The notes: generated by a model from the letters alone, not told the origin. A stretch of DNA of 64,000 nucleotides from Anaeromicropila herbilytica (GCF_016591975.1 NZ_AP024169.1:4193001-4257000); one strand, 5' to 3'; positions 45,952 to 53,935 are shown, counted from the stretch's first letter. Program-made: numbers and translations.

Positions 45952-46052
45952 AGTTTGCCTCCTTAATATAAAGTATGTTATAATAAATAATAACAAATTT
46001 ATACAATTAAAAACAGTTGCAGAATTGACAACGTGTAAACTTTTGAGGAAAA
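45952..46052. promoter_or_regulatory. Shared SDR/TetR divergent promoter region
   Basis: This 101-base AT-rich region lies between the divergent dehydrogenase and TetR genes and must contain both promoters and any TetR operator. GTTG and CAAC half-sites are seen 9 bases apart near 46014-46030, but no convincing long palindrome is present. Confidence 0.4.
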
Positions 46053-46655
46053 ATGACGATGAAATCAAACGAAAAAATGATAAATAGATTTGAAGATGCG
46101 CTCACAGAATTGTTAAAGATTAAACACTTAAGTAAGATTACAGTTACAGACATTACAGGACAATGTAATGTAACAAGACAGATTTTTTATCGATATTTTG
46201 AAGATAAGTTTCACCTAGTCGCTTATATCTGTAATAATCAGTATAAAGAAAATCTTCAAATTTCCAATACATTTGAATGTAATACAACTATTCTTAATCT
46301 TATAAATGGAATTAAGGCACAAAAAGAGTTCTATCAGTATGCTGTGCAAAACGATAGTGATAATGTAATTTATAATATTATGTACAATCATACTGTAGGC
46401 ATGTATCGAGGTGTTATTCAATATCGAACTGGGAAGCTCCTTTCAGATAATATAAACTTTCTTTTGATTTTATATTGCCGTGGTGGAATTGACATATTAA
46501 TCGACTGGATTCGTACTGGTATGCAAATGCCTTGCGAACAATTAAGAGATTTATTTATAGAAGCTATGCCTGACCAGATATTTGAACTCCTAACTAATAT
46601 TGAAGTTCCAGTAACCTATCTATTAGATTGTAATCCATGTAATAGTACACCTTAG
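46053..46655 (+). CDS. TetR/AcrR family regulator
   Basis: This 200-residue protein has an N-terminal TetR helix-turn-helix (about 8-55: SKITVTDITGQCNVTRQIFYRYFEDKFHL). The C-terminal ligand/dimer domain is all-helical and is of the type seen in DhaS-like regulators. GAGG upstream could serve either the ATG at 46053 or the one at 46059. It is transcribed divergently from the dehydrogenase/PAS-receptor operon and is its likely regulator. Confidence 0.88.
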   Translation: MTMKSNEKMINRFEDALTELLKIKHLSKITVTDITGQCNVTRQIFYRYFEDKFHLVAYICNNQYKENLQISNTFECNTTILNLINGIKAQKEFYQYAVQNDSDNVIYNIMYNHTVGMYRGVIQYRTGKLLSDNINFLLILYCRGGIDILIDWIRTGMQMPCEQLRDLFIEAMPDQIFELLTNIEVPVTYLLDCNPCNSTP

Positions 46656-46735
46656 AGGACTTTATATTTATATTTCAGAGTTATCTAACTTTAGTATTAG
46701 TAACTTCCACAAATAGAACTATAATATTAATATAT

Positions 46736-46778
46736 AAGTAATCCCTGCAAATAATTTACTGGTTTGCAGGGATTACTT
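46736..46778. terminator. Bidirectional terminator between TetR and AraC genes
   Basis: A perfect 16-bp stem (AAGTAATCCCTGCAAA and complement) encloses an 11-nt loop between convergent genes, with T-rich flanks on both strands. Confidence 0.88.
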
Positions 46779-46780
46779 TG

Positions 46781-47635
46781 TTATTTTAACGATACTGGTA
46801 TCCATATTTCCACATTACATTGATCAGAAGCTTCATCCCATACAATAAATTTTTCAATCGTTGGAAGTCCACATTTCTGATATTTACTTTGAGGTAAGAA
46901 TTCATTATTAATTCGATGCCATACATGATTTAGCACCTGCCCTGATATGGTACCCTTTGCCTCAAATCGTAACCAGGTAGCCTTTGGATATTCATAAGAA
47001 TCAAAGTCTCTAACCTCTTCCCCACTCCATTCAATAGCGCACATATAATCATTACTTCCATCCGAATGAAAACCAAAACATAATCCTAGATCAAAGAACT
47101 TTCCGCTAAGTTCCTTCATCTTTTCATTACTACCATCACTTTTTACAATGGCCCATGTACCAGCACCATACGGTGTTGTTCTTCGTATCCCTATTACTTC
47201 AAATGGTTCTCTTTCCAATAACGTGTAATCCATTTTATCAATCCCCCTTATATTCATCTCGAAATTCAATCGGCAATAAAAAGTTAGTGTTACACCTCCT
47301 TCTCTAACTTCTGATGGAGTCACTCCATGTAATCGCTTAAAAGCTACTCTAAATGCATCTGCTGATTGATACCCATATTTCATAGCAATATCAATCACTT
47401 TCTCATCAGTATTCTGTAAATCGTATGCCCCTAATGTAAGCTTTCGCCTTCTGATGTATTCTGATAACGATATTCCTGTTATTTGTGTGAACGAACTTTG
47501 GAATACTGAAAACGGGCATGCCATGATATTACTAATCTCATTTTCATCTATCTCTGATCTCAGATGTTCTTCTATATAATCGATTATACAATTCATTCGT
47601 TCCGTCCAATACATTTTTATACCTATGCCTTTCAT
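46781..47635 (-). CDS. AraC family regulator with GyrI-like effector domain
   Basis: This 284-residue protein has an N-terminal AraC double helix-turn-helix (about 12-112, with FAVF-like core and KVIDIAMKYGYQSADAFRVAFKRLHGVTPSEVR) and a C-terminal GyrI-like small-molecule-binding domain (about 125-284) of the type found in Rob and BmrR-related sensors. Such regulators respond to drugs or lipophilic compounds. An in-frame ATG 21 bases downstream (MYWTERM) is an alternative start. Target genes are not obvious; the downstream GNAT cluster is separated by a terminator. Confidence 0.9.
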   Translation of the reverse strand: MKGIGIKMYWTERMNCIIDYIEEHLRSEIDENEISNIMACPFSVFQSSFTQITGISLSEYIRRRKLTLGAYDLQNTDEKVIDIAMKYGYQSADAFRVAFKRLHGVTPSEVREGGVTLTFYCRLNFEMNIRGIDKMDYTLLEREPFEVIGIRRTTPYGAGTWAIVKSDGSNEKMKELSGKFFDLGLCFGFHSDGSNDYMCAIEWSGEEVRDFDSYEYPKATWLRFEAKGTISGQVLNHVWHRINNEFLPQSKYQKCGLPTIEKFIVWDEASDQCNVEIWIPVSLK

Positions 47636-47785
47636 TTTTTATAACCACTATCCTTCATTACTTATGTCAAATAAATACTCATAGTTAAATATGATTATTT
47701 TGATAACTTCAATTTCATAGCTATTATATCTCTTTATCGAAAAGAGATCCCGTTATTTTCCATATATGATTTATCGGATTATAAA

Positions 47786-47813
47786 GCGCCCTATCATTTT
47801 CATGATAAGGCGC
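47786..47813 (-). terminator. Terminator of the first GNAT gene
   Basis: A 12-bp stem with one mismatch (GCGCC.TATCAT with ATGATA.GGCGC) encloses a 4-nt loop. The core is shared with hairpins at 53673 and 54366. Confidence 0.65.
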
Positions 47814-47898
47814 ATAATTTCTTTATATCTATATTTCTGTATGTCTATATTTTATAACCATATTAATAATAGCTAATACTCGTTTTTAAAAGTTTTTA

Positions 47899-48438
47899 CT
47901 ATTTCTTTGGTTCATTTTCAAATCGAAACACTAATTTTGGCATATCATCAATTACTTTCTCTTCTGTAGTATAATTATTACCTGTATAATCCCCGACTGT
48001 CTTATGCCAAAAAGTTTTCGCACGAATATTGTTCTCTGTTGAGTGGGTATAAAGCATCCATTTACCATGATGCATATTAAATATCTCCATAATCGCACAA
48101 TATGAGATAGATTTTCCTCGAAATGGACTTAAAAGAAATGTCTCATATATATAATAATCCACGTCCTTAGGTACATATTTACCACTCCCTACCAGGCAAA
48201 ATCCTGCTGGTATATTATCACATACAATTAGATAAGGATATAATAGATCTGGATGTTCAAACCATACCTGTTGAATATCATACTGTTCTACAAGTGTTCT
48301 AACTGGTTCTTCCTCAAATATTCCATACTCGTTCGGCAATATTCCATGAATTCCAGCTATATCATGAAGATAAAGTGGATACATATTTTTTATAATAAAA
48401 CCATTTGTATTGTCTGCTAATCTAATTTCTATTTTCAT
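47899..48438 (-). CDS. GNAT-like acetyltransferase
   Basis: This 179-residue protein matches the GNAT fold in pattern: an N-terminal part with IRLADNTNGFIIKNMY, a central strand pair (PYLIVCDNIPAGFCLVGSG), an acetyl-CoA segment near 110-122 (LSPFRGKSISYCAI, with R-G-K-S in place of the classic Q/RxxGxG/A) and a last part with NNIRAKTFWHKTVGDY. The acetyl-CoA loop is atypical but recognisable. The acceptor is unknown. It has a clear AAAGGAG site. It belongs to a group of five GNAT-type genes at 47.9-52.2 kb. Confidence 0.8.
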   Translation of the reverse strand: MKIEIRLADNTNGFIIKNMYPLYLHDIAGIHGILPNEYGIFEEEPVRTLVEQYDIQQVWFEHPDLLYPYLIVCDNIPAGFCLVGSGKYVPKDVDYYIYETFLLSPFRGKSISYCAIMEIFNMHHGKWMLYTHSTENNIRAKTFWHKTVGDYTGNNYTTEEKVIDDMPKLVFRFENEPKK

Positions 48439-48616
48439 CTTGAATTGCTCCTTTAATTATAAGAATTATTGTTATTTAATGATTCAATACCTTATATTTA
48501 AATGCAATTCTTTTTGGTTGTATCTTACTTATGTAATTTAATCGACGCTCCATACATACAGATAATCCTATCAAAGAATTGCATGGAGCTTACGACTGAA
48601 CTTTTTCACCCAGTGT

Positions 48617-49189
48617 TTACTCGTATTCATAAAAATACTCCTTTTTGTTTTTTGTTACTATATCATGGAAATATCTTCTTGTCAAATAAATTGAATTTTT
48701 TACGCAAGTACTATTACTCTTTTCATATAGATACACAGTTTCATTAGATGCTGTTCCTACCTTACAATACCCTGCCTTTTCATACAAATACTGATTCTTT
48801 AAACTATAAAAAGGAGTTCCTAATATCCACCTACTTTTACTTTGATATAATTCTTCCATTTGCATTAATGCTTGATAACCATAACCTCGACCTTGGAACT
48901 CTGGTAGTATACAAAAATCTTCAAGTTCAATCGTCTCTTCATCAATATCATGAAGCCAAAATGTTCCTATTTTCATATTATTTACAGTTAATAAGTACAC
49001 ATAATACTCATTAATTAAACGTAGATTCTCAGTTATATCAATATACCATTCATCATAAAACCACTTCGGTATCTTATCTTCACTTGGCTTAAAGCGTTCC
49101 TTTTCATCGCGGTAAGCCCTAGTTTTCATGTCTGATATTAGATTTACATCATCAATGCTTGCTCTTAATATTATCAACTCTTCCTTCAT
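48617..49189 (-). CDS. GNAT acetyltransferase
   Basis: This 190-residue GNAT protein has an acetyl-CoA loop near 104-112 (EFQGRGYGYQAL, classic QGRGYG), preceded by the strand IELEDFCILP, and a C-terminal NQYLYEKAGYCKVG segment. The acceptor substrate cannot be predicted; small-molecule or peptide N-acetylation is typical. It starts with GAGG upstream. There is no visible operon link to the neighbours. Confidence 0.88.
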   Translation of the reverse strand: MKEELIILRASIDDVNLISDMKTRAYRDEKERFKPSEDKIPKWFYDEWYIDITENLRLINEYYVYLLTVNNMKIGTFWLHDIDEETIELEDFCILPEFQGRGYGYQALMQMEELYQSKSRWILGTPFYSLKNQYLYEKAGYCKVGTASNETVYLYEKSNSTCVKNSIYLTRRYFHDIVTKNKKEYFYEYE

Positions 49190-49364
49190 ATACTATCCTC
49201 CGACTGAAATATGTTATGCAATGATACTTTAGTTATATTACTTATAATAAATTTCATAATCAGCATGCTAAATAATGTACTTTCTATAATCTTTGAGCTC
49301 ATTTAAAGTATAAATCTTTACGCAAAAATTAATAGACTTTTCTTTTAACAGTTGCTATCATATA

Positions 49365-49403
49365 GTTAACGGTAAGAAAAAATATATTTTTCTTACCGTT
49401 AAC
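49365..49403. terminator. Perfect 17-bp hairpin, probable terminator
   Basis: A perfect 17-bp inverted repeat (GTTAACGGTAAGAAAAA and complement) encloses a 5-nt loop between the 40-residue gene and the 190-residue GNAT gene. The T-run is inside the stem. It fits a terminator for the minus-strand small gene. Confidence 0.6.
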
Positions 49404-49453
49404 ATTTTTATCTATAGATAAGTTTTCTTTTTCTTTGATTTTTTACTTCTAAC

Positions 49454-49576
49454 TTAATCTCTAAATTTATTCTTTATTTCTTTCTCAACTTTAATAAAGA
49501 TAATAATCATAAAAATAAAACCTACTAAAATTATAACAAATGGTGTAATAAAGTTTAGTATCATTAATTTATTCAT
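49454..49576 (-). CDS. Small single-helix membrane protein (40 aa)
   Basis: The frame begins MNKLMILNFITPFVIILVGF and ends KEIKNKFRD. One strongly hydrophobic helix (about 6-29) is followed by a charged tail with KVEKEIKNK. GAGGTG lies 8 bases before the ATG. It follows the 154-residue GNAT gene by 40 bases and is probably co-transcribed with it. No family recognised; the shape recalls small membrane-anchored or toxin-like peptides, but nothing shows toxicity. Confidence 0.6.
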   Translation of the reverse strand: MNKLMILNFITPFVIILVGFIFMIIIFIKVEKEIKNKFRD

Positions 49577-49616
49577 TTTATTTTCACCTCACCTTTTATT
49601 ATTTTTATATCTATAA

Positions 49617-50081
49617 TTAATCAGCTACCTTCATCATTAGACACTCTGTTATTCCACTTCTATATAAATCAGGTATGTAACCTACGCTCGAATACCCAAT
49701 TCTTTCATACAATCTTTTAGCATCTTGATTAAAATCACCTACTACTAAAAATAATTTTGTATATTTTTCAAAATAAATCTGCTCCATTGCTTCTAAGAGG
49801 ATTCTACCTATGCCCTGACCACGATATTCACTCTTAACTGCGATGATATGTATATAAGGAAAAGCATGAAATATCCCATTTTCTATAACCCATACGAATC
49901 CCTTACAGCAATTATTTTCGTCTAATGCAACATATACTTCTCCTTTGTCAAATCCTTCTTCTAATGATTTTCGAGCGCTTCCTTTTTTAGAAAAATACCT
50001 ATTCCCCAGCTCCGAATTTACTAATGCATCCTCACAATCATTAATATAATTTTGGATTCCCTTAACTACTTTTACATTCAT
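49617..50081 (-). CDS. GNAT acetyltransferase
   Basis: This 154-residue GNAT enzyme is of the RimI-like type. The strand IHIIAVKSEYRGQGIGRILLEAM (near 80-102) holds the acetyl-CoA loop RGQGIG, and the C-terminal part has NQDAKRLYERIGYSSVG. The start is set at 50081, with GAGGTG just upstream, in place of an ATG 12 bases earlier. It follows the small membrane protein gene at 50114 by 32 bases. Acceptor unknown. Confidence 0.88.
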   Translation of the reverse strand: MNVKVVKGIQNYINDCEDALVNSELGNRYFSKKGSARKSLEEGFDKGEVYVALDENNCCKGFVWVIENGIFHAFPYIHIIAVKSEYRGQGIGRILLEAMEQIYFEKYTKLFLVVGDFNQDAKRLYERIGYSSVGYIPDLYRSGITECLMMKVAD

Positions 50082-50113
50082 ATTACACCTCAAAGCTTTC
50101 TTATATTTAACTA

Positions 50114-50365
50114 CTAATCATGTTCTCCATTTATTTTTCTTTCATTTATGGCTTGTTCATTAAGGACCTTATCCTGATGATGTTCAATCATGAGTAAAAC
50201 ACACAGTATTATTCCTATAATCAAGGCTAACCCGCTAAATAAATAACATAATACAGATACTTTTATAAGATAAAATAGAATAGCAAGCACCCCAAAGATT
50301 CCAATCGCCTTTATCATCTTACAACCAGGTTCTAACATATTTAATTTGTGTTTGTATTTCTTCAT
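50114..50365 (-). CDS. Small two-helix membrane protein (83 aa)
   Basis: This protein has two adjacent hydrophobic helices (about 19-38 and 40-62) and a charged His/Asp/Asn/Lys-rich tail (EHHQDKVLNEQAINERK). The start is set at the ATG at 50365 with GGGA and GGAG upstream; the ATG at 50377 overlaps the ribosome site itself. It precedes the 154-residue GNAT gene and seems to head that small operon. No family recognised. Confidence 0.65.
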   Translation of the reverse strand: MKKYKHKLNMLEPGCKMIKAIGIFGVLAILFYLIKVSVLCYLFSGLALIIGIILCVLLMIEHHQDKVLNEQAINERKINGEHD

Positions 50366-50397
50366 TTCATATCCCATCTCCTACATATGTGCCAAGT

Positions 50398-50431
50398 CAT
50401 GTGGTATTTCATAGTTGCAAATACCCACATG
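50398..50431 (-). promoter_or_regulatory. Hairpin in the leader of the 83-residue gene
   Basis: A stem of CATGTGG plus TATTT pairs with AAATA and CCACATG with one bulged base, around a 9-nt loop, 33 bases upstream of the start codon. The right half recurs near 53746-53778. No T-run, so it may be an operator or a leader structure. Confidence 0.4.
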
Positions 50432-50538
50432 CTTTTGGTTAAGTATCAATATTTTAATCAAATTTATATATTTTTAGTTTTGGAACCAATAATTTTCTAT
50501 ACAAACATATTAATTTATTTACACACAAAAAACTCTTT

Positions 50539-51045
50539 TTATGAACAATAACAATCCTTTACATTACAAACATATAGAGCGGTATCATAATTTTCAAATA
50601 AGGTTTTCTCCTCTACACATATAAATCCCTCATTTTCATATACTTCCCTTAACTTCTTTCGATGCTTATTACAGTTAAGACGTATCACATCAATGCCATT
50701 ATGAATTGCTAGTTCCTTGGAAAAATTGATTAATTCTTTTGATAAGCCTTTTCCTGCAAATACACGTTTAACAGCAACTTTATGCAAGAATAGCGACTCA
50801 CCTTTTGGAATGTTAGGCCAATGTATTGGATCATAATCCGTTAATGCCATACAAGCAGTTGGCAATCCATCTTCATAATCGATGTAAAAATTGCTAATAC
50901 GATAAGATTTTGACAGATTAGTCCACTTTATATTTGTCTCATTCCATTGGTTTTGCAGTCCCGTTTTAGTCATCCATTTTACTGCGTCCAATAGTATTTC
51001 TTCAATGATTGGTATATCATTTTCCTTTGCTTGTATAATCATCAC
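50539..51045 (-). CDS. GNAT acetyltransferase with structured leader
   Basis: This 168-residue GNAT protein has the strand FLHKVAVKRVFAGKGLSKELI (near 90-110), where AGKGLS replaces the classic loop, and the C-terminal KHRKKLREVYENEGFICVE. A GTG at 51045 and an ATG at 51042 are both possible starts behind AGGAG. It is preceded by its own promoter, a small hairpin and an intrinsic terminator within 160 bases, so attenuation is likely. The acceptor is unknown; resistance or peptide modification are possibilities. Confidence 0.87.
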   Translation of the reverse strand: MMIIQAKENDIPIIEEILLDAVKWMTKTGLQNQWNETNIKWTNLSKSYRISNFYIDYEDGLPTACMALTDYDPIHWPNIPKGESLFLHKVAVKRVFAGKGLSKELINFSKELAIHNGIDVIRLNCNKHRKKLREVYENEGFICVEEKTLFENYDTALYVCNVKDCYCS

Positions 51046-51085
51046 TTTTCTCCTCTTAAAGTTCTTAGAATAATGTTCTTAACAG

Positions 51086-51124
51086 AAAAAACCTCCCTGT
51101 ACTTTGGCACGATCCAGGAAGGTT
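51086..51124 (-). terminator. Intrinsic terminator in the leader of the 168-residue GNAT gene
   Basis: A 10-bp stem with one G-U pair (AACCTTCCTG/CAGGGAGGTT) and a 15-nt loop are followed by five to six T on the minus strand. It lies between the promoter at 51174 and the GNAT start at 51045, so it acts as an attenuator or ends a short RNA. It may also terminate the upstream double-GNAT gene. Confidence 0.75.
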
Positions 51125-51140
51125 TTCTTATCCAATAGCT

Positions 51141-51159
51141 CAACCGCTCGGTGCGATTG
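51141..51159 (-). ncRNA. Leader hairpin or short RNA, 5' part
   Basis: A 7-bp stem (CAATCGC/GCGGTTG on the minus strand) with a 5-nt loop lies just after the predicted transcription start near 51167 and before the terminator at 51086. Together they would form an RNA of about 80 bases. I recognise no riboswitch family. Confidence 0.4.
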
Positions 51160-51173
51160 CCTTTTCTAATTTC

Positions 51174-51201
51174 ATTATAGCAAAATATTTAAATTTAACA
51201 A
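51174..51201 (-). promoter_or_regulatory. SigA-type promoter before the 168-residue GNAT gene
   Basis: TTGTTA, a 16-base spacer and a perfect TATAAT box on the minus strand, 35 bases after the stop of the double-GNAT gene. Confidence 0.65.
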
Positions 51202-51235
51202 GAGCTATACATAATCATACATTTTCTTATTACAT

Positions 51236-52198
51236 CTATTTAATATAAATCCATATCATTTGATCAGGGTCATTAAGTCCACTAATACTAAATTCTTGCC
51301 TAGTCCAAAATTCTATACTCTTTACATAAGGAGTTAAATAAACTTTTTCACATTCCTTTTCTTTAAAGAACTTACATATATCTAAAACAAATTGCTGTGC
51401 TATGTATCTTTTTCGCCAAGTTGGTTTAATATATATATCCTTTATGTATCCGTAACCAGAAGGAATCAGATTTTTTATTCCATCAGTAATTTCATAACAT
51501 ATAAATCCAATGGCATTATTACCACTAAATATTAAATCAATATAAATATTATCATTATTCATGGAATTGCTAATTCTTTTCTGAAGTTCGATCTTTAATT
51601 GAGCTTCACTACCTCCTTTTCCTGTCTCATAGATATATTCAATCCACATTGGTAATAAAATCTTTAGATGTGTTTCCGTATTTTTTACTGGATATTTATT
51701 TATAAGCCAAAATTCATATAAAGTTTCATCTTCTTCAAATTGAAAATCTGCAAATACCGATTTCTTTCTAGTATTATGAAATCCTAATTTTTCATGTAGA
51801 ACTATTGATGGAGCATTACTACAGCTGATTGATGTTATTATTCTTTCTGCAGCATCATATTCAAGAATAATATTTATAGCTTCGTTATACATTTTTGTTG
51901 CTATTCCTTGTTGTTTATAACCATCTAAAACATGAAGATCACAGGTATACCATTCTGTTACACTGTCCGGATTTCTAAGAACACGCATAAATCCAACTAA
52001 TTTGTTCTTAGAATAAGCTAATAATTCGTACCATTTTACAGCGTACATTTTTTCATACCCGAAAAGTTTTATATGCTGATTTGCCTCACAGGTACTGCAT
52101 TTCAATATAGTACTATAAAATTGTCCTAGTTCTGTCCAATAATTTTCTGAAAGATTCAGATAAGAATCAATAATCCTGATTTCAATATTTTGTTCCAT
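51236..52198 (-). CDS. Double-GNAT acetyltransferase under leader-peptide attenuation
   Basis: This 320-residue protein has two GNAT domains. The first (about 1-160) has the loop LDGYKQQGIATKM and the C-terminal VLHEKLGFHNTRKK. The second (about 170-320) has IKPTWRKRYIAQQFV, where the Gly residues of the loop are largely replaced, and may be a weaker or structural domain. The start is at 52198, behind a clear AGGAGG; an upstream in-frame ATG at 52264 would be translated through the terminator hairpin and is rejected. Promoter, 19-codon leader frame and terminator precede it, as in drug-inducible resistance genes. The substrate is unknown. Confidence 0.85.
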   Translation of the reverse strand: MEQNIEIRIIDSYLNLSENYWTELGQFYSTILKCSTCEANQHIKLFGYEKMYAVKWYELLAYSKNKLVGFMRVLRNPDSVTEWYTCDLHVLDGYKQQGIATKMYNEAINIILEYDAAERIITSISCSNAPSIVLHEKLGFHNTRKKSVFADFQFEEDETLYEFWLINKYPVKNTETHLKILLPMWIEYIYETGKGGSEAQLKIELQKRISNSMNNDNIYIDLIFSGNNAIGFICYEITDGIKNLIPSGYGYIKDIYIKPTWRKRYIAQQFVLDICKFFKEKECEKVYLTPYVKSIEFWTRQEFSISGLNDPDQMIWIYIK

Positions 52199-52215
52199 TA
52201 CTATGCCTCCTATAA

Positions 52216-52253
52216 AAATAAAGTGCTTCCACAAAAGCGGAAACACTTTATTT
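52216..52253 (-). terminator. Attenuator hairpin before the double-GNAT gene
   Basis: A 15-bp stem (AAATAAAGTG with CACTTTATTT plus five more pairs including one G-U) encloses an 8-nt loop, with a T-run at the 3' arm. Its 5' arm contains TGTTTCCG, which is perfectly complementary to CGGAAACA inside the leader frame upstream. Two exclusive structures are therefore possible. Confidence 0.75.
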
Positions 52254-52283
52254 TTATAATACACTATTTAGGTATTGTAAAAA

Positions 52284-52343
52284 TTATAGTACAAACAATA
52301 GTGATTGATAGATGTTTCCGATTTGTTCAGTTGTCATCATCAT
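52284..52343 (-). CDS. Leader peptide (19 aa) of the double-GNAT gene
   Basis: The frame encodes MMMTTEQIGNIYQSLLFVL and ends in TAA. A strong ribosome site (GGTAGGTGA, 7 bases before ATG) and a good promoter 24 bases upstream of the expected start region support translation. It precedes a terminator-like hairpin and the GNAT gene with its own ribosome site. Codons 8-11 (ATC GGA AAC ATC) contain the 8-nt stretch that can pair with the terminator arm. The role as attenuating uORF is inferred; the peptide matches no known one. Confidence 0.62.
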   Translation of the reverse strand: MMMTTEQIGNIYQSLLFVL

Positions 52344-52373
52344 ATCAATCACCTACCTTTCAAAATTAATTCT

Positions 52374-52402
52374 ATTTTAGCACTTAACGTAATAAATATC
52401 AA
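52374..52402 (-). promoter_or_regulatory. SigA-type promoter of the leader/double-GNAT unit
   Basis: TTGATA, a 17-base spacer and TAAAAT on the minus strand (five of six matches in each box). Transcription should start near 52367. Confidence 0.7.
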
Positions 52403-52482
52403 TGTTAACTTTCCATTTATTTACTTTAATAATAATCATCTGGATTAAAAATCTATCACTATCATAACTAGCGTCATCAAAC

Positions 52483-53442
52483 TTATAATTCGTATTTGTA
52501 CACATTATTGTATTCTCTCGAAAAAGTGATAAGTACACTCCTCTTTGTCAGATTATAAACAGCGGACCATTGCTCATCACCTGGTATTACATTTTTCTTA
52601 AGCAACTCCAATGCATCATTTTCTGAAATAATTCCATGTCGTTTTTCCAATTCACTTTCCATGTTTTCATATCTATCCTTACCAAAGCCCTCACGATTTG
52701 GGTTATTATGTAATGTAAAATTAGTCACTATCTGGTAATCCTTACTTTTCTTAGTGATAACCATCTTGCCATCTACAAACTCAATTACAGCGGAATCTCC
52801 ATTTGCATCTGCAACCATGAAATGTAATGGTGCAACTATATAAAAAAGATTATAATTATCCACAAGCTGAATCGCTTCATTGACTGTTTTTGCCTTATCT
52901 AAAATTAATCGTGGCAATGTCTCATCGAATAAAGTAATTTTATTATGCTGTGGATATATTGCTTTGGCATCAGTAAGACATGCAACAGCTAATCCATACT
53001 CATTAATTCCATCTTTAGGGCTATATGGTGCTGCTAAAGTTAATTTGGCATCTATATCAAGGGTATCATATGAATCTTCTTCCCAGTCTAACTCGTCCAT
53101 CGTTAAAAAAGCTAAAGATTTATAGCTATCATTATTATTTAATTGAATGCGCATTGGAATAGCACATTCGCAATCCATATTTCTCGCAAACAGAATATCT
53201 CCTTCCATGTTGAAAGCAGTAAATGCTGAGCACCCATGAACTTTATTAGTAATATTTATCTTTTCATTAGATATTAAGTTCTTTTCAACAAAACTAGAAA
53301 ATTCTTCGATATTGCAAGAACCTTCTTTTAAGTATTTTTCTAAACAGTAATCGCCAAAATATTGCATGGAATAATAAGGCCTATCGCTTATTTTCTCAAT
53401 TTCTACTCTGATTTTTTTATCTTCATTATAAATAACCTTCAT
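52483..53442 (-). CDS. Ntn-type amidase/acyltransferase (linear amide C-N hydrolase-like)
   Basis: This 319-residue protein is of the choloylglycine hydrolase/C45 type, in which a Cys at the mature N-terminus cleaves linear amides. The likely nucleophile is the Cys in VHGCSAFTAFN near residue 85, followed by GDILFARNMD, the conserved Asn/Asp region; later KDGINEYGLAVACL and VTNFTLHNNP fit the fold. The start is at 53442 (GGAGAG upstream), not at an ATG 24 bases earlier. Autoprocessing after His-Gly is inferred. Substrates could be bile salts, penicillin-type amides or N-acyl amino acids; sequence alone does not decide. Confidence 0.82.
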   Translation of the reverse strand: MKVIYNEDKKIRVEIEKISDRPYYSMQYFGDYCLEKYLKEGSCNIEEFSSFVEKNLISNEKINITNKVHGCSAFTAFNMEGDILFARNMDCECAIPMRIQLNNNDSYKSLAFLTMDELDWEEDSYDTLDIDAKLTLAAPYSPKDGINEYGLAVACLTDAKAIYPQHNKITLFDETLPRLILDKAKTVNEAIQLVDNYNLFYIVAPLHFMVADANGDSAVIEFVDGKMVITKKSKDYQIVTNFTLHNNPNREGFGKDRYENMESELEKRHGIISENDALELLKKNVIPGDEQWSAVYNLTKRSVLITFSREYNNVYKYEL

Positions 53443-53935
53443 TATTTTCTCTCCTTGTCTACACAAATAACTTACAAGCCCTTTTTCAACTTTTTATTGA
53501 GCATATAACAATAGAATTTAAATAGTTCAAGCTCATACACCTATTAATTCTTTATTATAGATAGTAGATGTTTTTAGATTACCGAATTAATAGTTACCCG
53601 TAATATATCCATACATAGAATAACCAAACTCAGAATGAAAATCTTTTAATACGATTTTTTAGAAAGCTAAAAGCACCCTATTATCATATTGATAAGGTGC
53701 CTCTTAATTTTCTTATATTTTCAATTGAATTTGTGCTTCTGTACCATATAGTTGCAATACCCACACTTCAATATCAATGATAACTCAAATCCAAATACAA
53801 GTCTACCATTTTTTTCAAAACTTGATATGATATTAATGTCGACAATAATAATGGATGTCTCATATTAGGCATATAATAATAAAAAATTTAGATAATATAT
53901 TTGACATGTCAATATAAATAAAAGGAACAAATAGA
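53443..53935. other. Intergenic with weak hairpin
   Basis: This AT-rich region before the decayed acetyltransferase gene holds a terminator-like hairpin at 53673-53700 and a 35-base stretch near 53746-53778 that resembles the leader at 50410-50450. An AGGAAC ribosome site precedes the pseudogene. Nothing else was seen. Confidence 0.45.
53673..53700. terminator. Terminator-like hairpin
   Basis: GCACC and TTATC pair with GATAA and GGTGC around a bulge and a short loop, with a TTTT run on the minus strand. It shares the TTATC..GATAAGG core with hairpins at 47786 and 54366. Confidence 0.5.

Noticed and set aside
45952..46068. Extension of the short-chain dehydrogenase by 39 residues
   Set aside because: No ribosome site, and it would overlap the divergent TetR gene; the family start MSELFDLKGKVAIVTG has AAGGAGG upstream.
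51046..51144. A TTG-started frame running through the leader of the 168-residue GNAT gene
   Set aside because: The only upstream purine run overlaps the start codon, and the frame crosses the terminator stem, so translation is improbable.
52199..52264. Upstream extension of the double-GNAT gene by 22 codons
   Set aside because: It translates through the attenuator hairpin and lacks a ribosome site, while the ATG at 52198 has AGGAGG.
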